NCBI GenBank assembly: GCA_020796225.1 | Contig: CM036755.1 | Location: 78,563,772-78,627,771, forward strand | DNA from: Arion vulgaris | Taxonomy: Eukaryota > Mollusca > Gastropoda > Stylommatophora > Arionidae | DNA length: 64,000 nt | Reading direction: 5' to 3' | Shown: positions 22,401 to 34,400 of the stretch, one piece after another | Layout of the letters: the number at the start of each line of letters is the position of its first letter | How positions within the stretch are numbered: position 1 is the stretch's first letter | Translations under genes and position numbers: made by a program | The notes under the pieces: model-generated | Database searches by the model: none | What the model saw: only the letters and a program-made list of their open reading frames with translations | Told to the model about the DNA's origin: nothing

Positions 22401-25400
22401 GTTAACTAGTGCAGCAGAGACATCACACCAGTTTGTGATGCGATCAAGTTCCTTCTGTATCTCACCGGCAATCATGTACCTGTCTTTACCCTGTCTACAC
22501 TCTAGAATGTCATCAGCAAATGACAAAGTTCTACCTCTGCCATCGAGTTGTTGTTCTGTGATTGACACCGTGTATATGTTGAATAAGACAGGTGAAAGAG
22601 GAGAGCCCTGTGGCAATCCAAAATATACAGTCACTGGTTCAGAAAACCAACCACCACATCGCAGCACAACTTTCCTTTAGAAGCGGCATCTATCCATCTT
22701 ATGTATAGAGGACAGGGAAACCATTGATGAAAACTGCAATGAAGGTAGTGTTGTGATTTACACGGATGGATCGGTAGTTCATCACGAAAGGTCCGCATGG
22801 GCCTTCTCTGCAAGCTCACGTGGCAGAATGGTCCAGGAGGCCAGGGGTGCATTTCGAACAAGCAGCATGACAATGGAGGTGCTGGCGGTGACCAATGCAT
22901 TACGCTGGCTGGAGTCACAAAACTACACTCATGCGTGCATTCTGAGTGATTCATTGAGTATGATCCGCAAGGCTGGTTCGGTGCGCAGGCAATGGACTGA
23001 ATCACTACAAGCGTCAACAATTTGCAGAATCACACTCGTCCGGGGCACATGGGTGTCGTTGGCTCTGCCACCATATCAGACTGCCAGCCAATGGATAGAG
23101 CTGATATTTTGAACACCCTCATAGAGTGTGGCCGCAAAGAAGATTTTAATTTAAACCAATCTACGTCAACTACTAGATGCAGGAGCTGGGTTTGAAGATT
23201 GGAGTAGCAAGAAAAGAACAGCATAATAGGTATATGAGTAGGCTCATTAATCAAAATCGAACTGGTACGGTCTGCTGTTGGAGATATTGCGAAGGAGATC
23301 AGAGCACCTATGGACATGTCCGGAGTGCAATGAAGATATTCCAAACTGAAACTGAAGGGGTGTACAGATGGTAATTGATTTTTCTCTTGAAGAGGAATAC
23401 AACTTCATAACTACTTAGGTACAACCCATTAAGTGACAATTTTCACTTTCAGATGAGAAAGAAATGAAACACTGTTATTCAAGTCTGTGTGTCAACACCT
23501 GCTGCAGACAAAAATGGAATTGAAGAATTTTACAATAGCATAAAAGAGATACAATTTCATCACCTCCCAAACACGGGGACAGAACATGGGAAGCAGCATT
23601 TGCTAGTTGTAAGCCTCACTGATCACTGAGAAGAGACTGTCTGGAAGGCCACAAATATGATAGAAGGATGTCTGTAGCAAGATTTGAAGGCTTTTGACAT
23701 AACCATTGCACATGGAAAACAGTCACAAAAGACAGATACCTGGAGAAAGTAGGTGTGGAATGTTAAATTTTGAGCACAGACTGATCAAACAAGCAGAGAA
23801 AAAGAGGCTTTACTCCAGGATACACTCACATCTTGAGAGACATGTATCATCATTTAGGTATAAGAATTGTGAAAGAGACTCCGTATCATACTTTTTAGTT
23901 ACCAACGGTTCCTCTTTATTGGACTTTACAGTCACCAACAGAGCTGCGAAGTACCTATCCATCAGCACAAGTCTTTGGTCTCTTGGGATTGAAAGTGGCC
24001 TACAACTGCAAGAGATTTTAGAAGAAATGGAAGAGATATTATGATAGTTATTGTGATTTCAACACGAACGTTGGAGCTGAAAGAACAAAAGAAGATCAAA
24101 CAGTGTGAGGACCATTTGGTATAGGGCAGTGATGGGCAAACTTTCCAAGAGGAGGGCCAGATAAAATAAAAAAAATATCCAGGCGGGCCAGAAAAAAAGA
24201 CCAAAACAGATTTTTTTAAGTGTTTAACTTTATTTTTGACTTTTAAATCATACACAACTTATATTATAATATGCTACAAAAAGTTACATAAATTGATTAT
24301 TCTTTAGATGAGTATGAAGGCGTATGTGACAGATGAAACTGTGACTGAGCTTCTAAAAGTTGTTCATAATGTGGTAGAAACTGGGATGAGCTGATTCGCA
24401 TTAGTGAAGCTAAATGGTCGTCAGTCAATCGGTTTTTAACGCTGTTTTTACGAAGCTTCATGGTAGAAAACACCTGTTCACAGATGTAGGAAGATGCAAA
24501 AATCGCAATCGACGATACCTGACTGTCCAAAGGTCCGAACTACACTGACGTTTGACCTTGAGATCAGACGAAACAAAAATGGTAGAACCCGATTCGTTCC
24601 GAACTTAGCCGAGCAACACACGCGCCTCGGCTCTCGGTATATGACAAAATATTCGAGAACTAATTATTTGTTCGGCTATTAATCCATTCGTTCGGCAAGA
24701 AAAATCAGCATTTAAGTCATTTGCACAACAAACAATGTTTTCATCAGCAATAAATAAAAAAATAAGCGCAACACTTGTTTTACAAACGCAACAAAATAAT
24801 TAATTAACCGGCAGAATTGTTATTTGACCGGCAGGAAAAATTAATTGATAAACAATATTTTATAAACCTATCATTAAGAGTAAATTAAAACAAAATACTA
24901 AATGAAAATTGACTTTAGTACAGTTTGAAGTTTACTTCTCTTGCTATGAGCAAAGACATTGTTGTTTTTCTTTTTTTTATATAAATTATTTAATGATGAT
25001 TGATGATTGATTTAATTTAGTAGAAGCAAATATGAGATTTTTCAAATTACCTAAAATGGAATGCCGATAACAAATTTCTTTCATAAGAAAGTCTGCATCT
25101 TCTATTGTTTTACAGACTACTAAAAACTATCTTAAGAATAAAATATCTTAAGGTTCAGTTGATGCTAAATTAGAAATACAAATAGATCGTGTGTTTTGTT
25201 TGTATTTTATTTATAGGGTTATTCAAAACCATGTCGCGGCGGATTGACTACCCCGAAGGGCGCACTTGGCCGCGGGCCGTACTTTGCCCATCACTGGTAT
25301 ATGGTATAGAAACAAGAGAAAATAATAATTAATTGATATATGTGTAGAAAACAGCCTCTTAATTACAAGCACCATATTTAAACATCATAGAAGTCTGTAT

Positions 25401-28400
25401 ACATAAAATCACCAGATGGAAAGACCAGGAATCAAATAGGTTACCTTCGAATACAACCGACGGAGATTGAGGGAGTCATACACAAAGAAAATACTAAGAT
25501 TATATCCACTGATAAAACAAGATGTCACCGAAAACTACCATCAATAATCAAGACACTAAAAATGTTATACATTTTGAATATCTTTTCTCTGTAGTTATTA
25601 ACAATGGAGACTGTACAAAAGAAACGGGATACTAGCCTTGACAATTAGGAGGATAATTAGTATGATGAAATTATGGCACAACATTTGCAAGTAAACAAAA
25701 GTAAAACCTCTCAGGACATGCATTTTATTGATGTGAATCATGGATAATTACACAAATATTAAAGAAGAATTCAGATCTTTTGAAACAAAATTTTATAGAA
25801 AAATTCTAAGAACTTCATGGAGAAATATAGACATTCTAGAAGACCTGAACATTAACTGTTTAACAACATCATGTCACATAATAATAATAATAGCAGCGAT
25901 GATGACATCAGCCTCGGATGGCTGCTGCTGCTGCACCTCTCTGGTGTGTGCGGAGCTGCCTTTAGAACACAATCCCCTATTACAGGTGGGACATACATGA
26001 TCAAGGTGCCCGTCTGCCCAGCGTGTTCGTAGCGCGTTGGACTTCGGGTGACTATCCCTCTGTGTGTACGGGTTCAATTCCGTGGGATGGCAGAAAAAGC
26101 CACAGATTTCCCAGATTTACGGTGTTCGTGGCACCGAACCGAAGGGTTACGATGTCCATGGCACCGAGCCTAAGAGCTGAAAAGCTCAAGTGCTTCTGGA
26201 TCAAAAAAAAAAAAAAAAAAAACATGATCAAGGTTAGACGTGTGTGTTTTCTCTTTTCGCGCAGCTCGCTTTCTCTGCGCCTCAAAGGCACAACGATTCT
26301 CAGCCATCCAAGTTCCTCTTGTGTTTGTTACAATGCCACATTTGGCAATCTTGCACGAGGATTCCCAGCATGTGGTGTCTATATCAAAGCATTTTAGAGA
26401 CACTTTAAGAGTGTCATTAAAGCTTTTTATCTGTCCACCAACTGAATATCTGCCGTCTTCAAGCTCACCATATATCAACTGTTTTGGGATGCGTTTATCA
26501 GGCATCCGAGCAACGTGACCAGCCCATCTCACTTGGGTCTTCTGCAACAGGGTGTTGACACTTCTGCTCTTTGCTCTTATGATGTCTTTGGTATCTGGAA
26601 TTTTATATTACCTAATCAACACAACAATAAGCATTCTAACTTAAGGAACTTTTGATTAAAAACACTTGATACAATTGTGTTAGGTTGAAGGATATGATAT
26701 GTTATATTTGTGATGTGTTTCTTCTTCGTCTTTCTTAATTTTTCTAAATTGTTAACAGAGTCTTGGAGAGACCAGTGATGACTTTGTAATTACAACAACC
26801 AGTAGAGATGAAATCAACAGTGATGAAACTTGGGGTAAACAATTGTCACTCATTTCTGTTTCTCATTACTAGTCACTTACACAATCAAAAGTCTTATATT
26901 TTCTGTGTAATAGTTTAACACTATAGCCTCATCATGTATCATATCTAGCTATACCAATTATAAATTTCATCCACAATCCTTTATCTGTTGAGTATTTCAC
27001 TACTTCAAATGCTTGTTGTTCTTCTGTACATCTTGTCAAAACAACCAATGACAATAAAACATAGATCCCTTGTTCCGCCGAGTGGTTACCGGGTCCCAAA
27101 TTTGGGGTGTAAAGAATAGAACCACTGCTACCTGCCACGCATGTCGTAAGAAGCGACTAAGGAGATTTGGCTGAAATCGGATGCATGTGTCCTAAGCGTG
27201 TAGAAGTCTATGCGTTTAGGGGCCTACAAACCAATGTGCAACGTATACATGTTCTTGGCAAAGATCAAACATATTACAAAGAGTGATTAAAATTGATCGT
27301 AAAACGACGCAAAAGAAGTAGAAGAAGAGATCCCTTGTTCAATTTGAGCACTAAAAGAACCCTTGGCAGTTCAAAATCGAGAAGAGCAGGCTGGAAAGCC
27401 GCTGCCCCGGCAAAATTCATTAGAAAAGATTACAAATAAAATTCCTATAAAAATATCTTCTCCATCTTGAAAATTACACCGGGACCCTCACCAGTGCTAC
27501 AGAGTTCATGCACTGCAGCTGAGATCTTCCTGTGTAAGAAAGAGATAGGAGCACATCTAGTTATTCACCGAAGTGCAGTGATGATGGTTCTCTCAATCAT
27601 AACATCCAAATCCTTTTATATCTCTCTCCAATTTTTTTACATTCAATCTTTCTCATTGTCACAATGCTTTCTAGACCTTCTTATCTAATTTTGTCCTCCA
27701 TCTTTACTTTTGAAGCATTGGTATTTTAAAGTTGTTTACTTTCCAAATTTTTGTCTTAGTTGGAAATAATGCATAACATTTCCAGTAGCACCATTTTGTG
27801 GCTGCAAATTTTATTTGTTTACTAACTGATTGGTTTCCATGAGCCGCTGGGAGCGCCACTGTATATTTATTTTAGATCTATTGTCAGGAAAATTCATTTA
27901 CCTACAAAATGGTATATTACTGATACAAATCGGTTAATAATTAAGGAAACTGCACCTGAATTTGTACATACACCTGCAATGGGAAAATAAGACTTTCATT
28001 TCAGCCACAACCCGTTTTTTCAATTTGGTAGCCAATCAGTTTAGTATTAGCTAGAAATACATCCATTTAGTATTAGCTAGAAATACATTCATTTAGTATT
28101 AGTTAGAAATACATCCATTTAGCTAGAAATACATCCATTTAGTATTAGCTAGAAATACATTCATTTAATATTAGCTAGAAATACATCTATTTAGTATTAG
28201 CTAGAAATACATCCACTGTATTTAAAAGGTAATATAAATCAAACGAAATTAATAGATTTACCATGTAACATTATATTGTAAAAAGTCTTCATACTTTTTG
28301 TCTCTTAACATAGTTACTAAAGACATATTCTGTCACAAATTTTCATACTTGGTAGTCTACTTACTTGGTAGTCTACTTACTTGAGTAGTCTACTTACTTG

Positions 28401-31400
28401 GTAGTCTACTTGCTTGTAGTCTACTTACTTGGTAGTCTACTTGCTGTAGTCTACTTACTTGGTAGTCTACTTACTTGGTAGTCTACTTACTTGGTAGTCT
28501 ACTTACTTGGTAGTCTACTTACTTGGTAGTCTACTTACTTGGTAGTCTACTTACTTGGTAGTCTACTTACTTGGTAGTCTACTTCTTCTTCTTTGAACGC
28601 TCCATATTTACCACCTGTCAACTACTCTGTGTGATTTGTATGTGATTTAAGCCTAAGAGCGATCGTACGTTGTGCCAGTTATGCACCTACAAGTAGGCCA
28701 GCACATCCGATTTCTATACTGCTTTTTATTTACTAGGGTAGCATCCCTAGGGCCTACATCAGTTGCCTCTTACGGCATGCATTGTAGGTCGCAGTGGTAC
28801 TATTCTTTGCTTCCCTTGCGGCCCGGCACCACACGGGCGGGTAGTCTACTAACTTTGTAATTTGCTAAATTGGTTACTAAAGTCAAAAATATTCATTAGA
28901 CATGGGATAAACTAACACATAAATGAAAAAGAAATAATTATGATTACATTTTTCAGATTATGTTGACAATGGAGACACCCTGTACATTCTTAAAGACCTC
29001 ATGCAGGAGTTATGTGCCCCAGCCCAAGAGAGAGTGGATTACCTCCCCCATTATGATACTATTGTCAAAGGTGGCATGTATGAATATTATGCCTCTGAAG
29101 GACAAAACCCTCTACGTAAGATTAATGTTCATGTAAAAAAATATGTTTAAACTGTTGTCATGTTTTGCTCATTATATCTATAATGGTTAACAGAAAAAAA
29201 CCTCACAACCTTTTGGTGCTGTGTCCCTCAGCTGATGGCAAAGATGATAACAGTTTCAATTTTATTTTGGTGCACATATATGTAGTTACTTTGTCAGACT
29301 TTAGTTCGATAAATGCCTGCGTGTTACAGGGGTCCTCAATGGGAGCAAAGAATAGTTTCACTGCGATCTGTAAAAGGCGACTGAGGTAGGGGCCTAGGAA
29401 AGCTACCCTAGTAAATAAAAAGCATCGCAGAAATCAGATGTGCTGGCCTACTTGTAATCACATAACTGGCACAACATACAATTGCTCTTAGGCTCAGATC
29501 GCATACAAATCACAAAGAGTGGTTTAACAAGTGGTCGGTATAGAGCATTCTAAGAAGAAGTTTGATAAAACTCTTCAAAATATGAAACACGTGATTAACT
29601 GGGTGCTTAAAGTAAAGGTGTTGACAGTAAAGTTTCTGAACTTTGCACATTTTCTTTGTGCCTCAGTAATGATGTGCTTCTTAGGGATGCTGCATCTTGT
29701 CACATTATTATGTTAAACAGATTGGTCTTGTTTTAGACGGATCAGTCCTGTGCTAGATTTATCAATATTGTGTCAAATTTACCATCAGTTCTGTATCTGA
29801 TGAATTGCTCCTGTGTCATATGAATCACTCTTGTGTCAAATGGATCACTGCTGTATCAGATAGATCAGTCTTGTGGCAGATGGATCACTCCTGTGTTAAA
29901 TGGATCACTGCTTTATTGGATAGATCAGTCTTGTGCCTGATGGATCACTTCTGTGTCGGGGTTACAGCATTTGATTTTTGCACTCTAGCCTCTATCTCTC
30001 TGTCTAGTCTTCCATCTGCTGTGAATATGCTTCCTAAGTATTTGAACTCTTTGCACTTGGTTGATTGTAGTGCCATTGACATGGATGTTTTGTTTATTAT
30101 GTCTTATTCCCATATTCATTATTTTGGTTTTAGTGTTATTGATTTTCATGTCATTACAATTGTGGTGCAACATGTCAATATGTTGTTCCTTCTTTCCTTT
30201 ACGTTCTTTCTTTATGACCAATTTTAATCACTCTTTGTGATATGTTTGATCTTTGCCAAGAACGTGTATCGTTGCACATTGGTTTGGTAGGCCCCAATAT
30301 GTTGTTGAACTGGGTACTGTGGAAATTACTTACCACAGCCAGCTTTTTGCCAGTGGTAGATTTTCATGGCTTTCTTCTCAAAAACAAAAGCATGTCAAAA
30401 TCAATGTCTTGGGATATCAGCAATAAGGGTAATTAGATCCAAAAGTGGCAATATTTGCTAAAAAAATATTGTATTTTGAATAATGGAATAATGGAAATTG
30501 ATATTTGGCTTCATGCTGGCAATGTCTTCAGATTTCTAATAATTTTTTTTCTCAATATTATTCTTGTTATAATGTGTCCATGGCAGTATAGTGCCAAAGA
30601 TGGGTACTATGGTCTGTCCCGTAGCAAACAAGTTGTCATATTCCACCTCCATACCGGCCATAACAGAATCCGGTCCCACCTTTACAACAAATTAAAAGTT
30701 GGCACAACTAGCCTGTGCCACTGCGGGAAGGCAGACATGATGGCAGAGCACCTACTGCAAGACTGCCCACTGCTAGCAGGCCTGAGAAGTGAAACCTGGC
30801 TAGAAAATACAGAGCTAAATGAGAAGCTGTACAAAAACAACAGCAGAATTTATGGGAAATCTGGTACATCAGTCTAAGCGGTGATTGCGAGAGAGAGGGA
30901 GAGAGAGAGTTCATTATCAATGCTGAGATCAGATATCTTTGTAATTTATTAACTTTATGATTCATTGTCACTGACACATTTAAAAAAAAACCAAACTTTT
31001 CATGTCAAATACCTAACCACCACTCACTTTTTCTTCATTTAGCGCAGTAGTTCTCAAACGTTTAAAACTTGAGTTCACATCTATAAATACATCACAACTT
31101 AGCAATCATTGATTGTATGATAAGAATTTCTCATGTGTATACTTTAAGAACTGTTGATGTACTGCTTTATAACTTAAGATATGTATTTCTTATCTTGTTT
31201 CCAACAGCCTATGCATTTGCAGAGTTGATTGATAACTCCCTAGCTGCCACTGCATTTAATGATGTTGCTCGTAAAATTGAACTCAGACTGGTAGGCAATT
31301 TTGATAATTTAAAAAATAATAATTTAAACACATCCTTATCTCTAGGTTTCCCTTGAGTTGTTCTGTGCACATAAGTTCTGCTACTTTAGTTATAATGTGC

Positions 31401-34400
31401 ACATAAACGTATGTTTCTTTAGTACCATGTGCTTTTCAATATATGTTCTTTTGTTGTATGTGCACATCAGCTTCCACTAGTTACCCTGTTTACCTGTTAT
31501 TGTAGTTGTCATGTACACATACACATAATGTTACTTTTAGGGGAGCAAAGAATAGTGACACTGCAACCTACAGGGCATGTCATAAGAAGTGACTAAGGTA
31601 GGGGCTCGACTGTGTGCTGCCGGGCCCTGAAAGCGGAGAAAGAATACGCAGCAATGTGTGCCAAGAATGTCATAAGAGGCTGGGAGGGTGTTTAGGTCAT
31701 GGTTCTGGCTACCTCACACTGTAGAAAGATAAGCTTAAAAAAACTTCACCAAGCATGGAAAGTGCGACTAAAAGAAAAACCCAACTCAACCAACCGAACC
31801 AGGAAAAGATTCCCCAACAAGGGAGCAAATGACATAGCACCAGGAAATCTGAATGGATCTGATGATACAGACTAACCTTCTTTCCTGTCTGAAAACTGCC
31901 AGAATTGGTTGCTGGAATGTGAGAAGATTGCTAGAGCAGGACAAAACATCCCATTTGGCAACAGAGATGAAGAACTATGGGATAGACATTCTGGAAATCT
32001 GTGAAACAAGATGGAAAGGGATAGTCAAAATGAGATCGCATACAGGTAAAATGCTGTACGGATTGAAAGGGATGGCAAGCGAGAGTAAGGGCTGGAAGAA
32101 GCTTGTTGAAGACATGTGCTACAGAAACTAGCACTGTATGGTCACATTAATGATTCTGTGATAACTGCCTGTCAGGAGTTGAACTGCAATACTAGTCATT
32201 TGTTTCTATTGCAATGAAACTAATTAGAATGGACTTCATGAGCATGATTCGTAAAGTCGAATCAGGAATGGTGAGACACAACTGGATGGAGGTACTAGTA
32301 CAGACAATGATCAGAGAAATCACCTTCATTTTGTCCCTGGGCACGCAGGAGTTAGGGGTAATGAGCGAGCTGATAGATTGGCTGTCTTGACTACAATATC
32401 AGAGGGAGCTACCTTGAATCGAAACGACATTCTTCACGCATTGAGTCTTTCTAGACAGAGAAGTTTTAGGGCTGTGAATCCCACTCACTGATCAAATTGA
32501 GAGAGATGGGTGTCAATATTGGTATAGCCGAAAAGACGACATACTAAATATGCAAAGAGATTGATTAATCAACATCGAACTGGTGTGTTGGGTCGCTTTA
32601 CACTGCTGGATTTGCTGAGGGGAAGCTTGGATCACCTATGGACGTGTCTGGAGTGCTGTGATGATAGTCCTTATATAACTGAAATTAGAATGATACTATG
32701 CTGTTGATAAATAATGTGTAACAAACTGTGATAGATGTTTTCATTTGTAGTTTGTAGATGATTCTACAGTCTGTAAAAACTGTATTGTTGTTATTGACAA
32801 TGGAACTGGCATGACACCACGTCAGCTGAACAGCTGGGCTATTTATAGACTATCCAAGTTCACTAGAAGAGAAAAACGTGGGAAACGGTAAGAAGTTTGT
32901 TTGTATTGGCTAGAATAGATTTGTAGAAACAAATTTACAAAATAGTTCATTATTTTTCATAAATTTTATTATAATCAGAGTAATTTACAGGAAATGCATA
33001 TCACAAAGACCTCTACAACTTGTTGCAACAAAAAAAGACTTGCTCCGCTTATGTGCCAGACTGCACATAATGGCGTAGGGTATGGGCTATGACTTTCTCG
33101 TAGCATACCCTTTACAGGATGTTGCCATCAACCACAGTAAACGAGTCTGACTTCCTAGCCACCAATTTTTTTTTCTTTTTTTTTTTTTTTTTTTCTTTCG
33201 TCCGCTTTCAACTCAGACGAAGTTTCATCTCTGAAACTGATTTTTGCGTGAAAATCCGTTTGTTTTCAATTTCTTACAATGGCAGCAGCGTGCACATTGT
33301 AAATTACTTTACACTGGCAGCAGTGTGCTCAATGTACTCGTAATTAGTATTCCCTCGCCATACAGGCAGATTTCTCCGACTTCAGAGGTACTCACGTTAT
33401 CGTCCTGAGTAAGACCAGGGGACTCGAACAAATGCCGGACAGTAGGTTCGAACCCGAGCTATGAGGCGTCTCACAGCTAGCAGGCCGAGCTACTATCAAC
33501 TACTCTAGGCAGTCCCCCTAGCCACCAATTATACGTTCAGTACTTTGCCATTGCTTTCTGAGCGGGAGGTCTATTTTACCATTGTTAAATATCCACATCA
33601 ACAAAAGTTTCCAAGCTGCCTGCTGCAGAGTTTGAACAAGCTGGTTTGCAACAAACTATGTCAAGATCTTGAAGTTACCTACATACTTGGTGAAACAATC
33701 GCCTGAGTGGTTACGGAGCCCAAATTTGGGGTGTAAAGAATAGAACCACTGTTACCTGTCACGCATGTTGTAAGAGGCGACTAAGGAGGTTTGGTTGAAA
33801 TCGGATGCCCGTGTCCTAAACATGTAGAAGTCTATGTGTTTAGGGGCCTACAAACCAATGTGCAACGTATACACGTTCTTGGCAAAGATCAAACATATCA
33901 CAAAGAGTTATTAAAATTGGTTGTAAAGAACGAACGCAAAGAAGAAGAAGTGAAACAATGAAGAATGTATTATTACGTCTCATCATCAGGGTGCATATCC
34001 TTTATAGGATGTTGCTCTCTTTGCAGCACATCTGAAATTCACATTTTATTGAAATTTGTTTAATGAAGTTTTCCTAGGCAGCAGCTTTTCAGCTTACTCT
34101 TAGCAATTTTCAGCTATGATGACTTCTCTTATGTGCTCAACTTGAACATCGGGGCCTTGTTTTATCATCAATCTCTAACATAAGTAACAACTAGATCACA
34201 TCTACATTGAGATCAGGGATCACTGGAAAAGTAGCCCGATTGCTCCATGCAGGAAAAGAACTGAATACAATTGGATGACTGACAAGCTAGTGTTTCTATT
34301 AAGTGGTTGAAGCTTTGTTGTTTCTATTATTTTCTGTTTATATTCGAAAGTTTGAGCTTTACAATGGAAAATAATTTAGCTTGCTCAGCTTAGGTTTACT

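Noticed and set aside
23706..24044. 112-codon + strand frame as a host exon
   Set aside because: No similarity to SMCHD1 or PREP, no fitting splice borders, and it lies between LINE and hAT remnants.
28349..28583. CRISPR-like short direct repeats
   Set aside because: Simple 16-bp minisatellite with no spacers.
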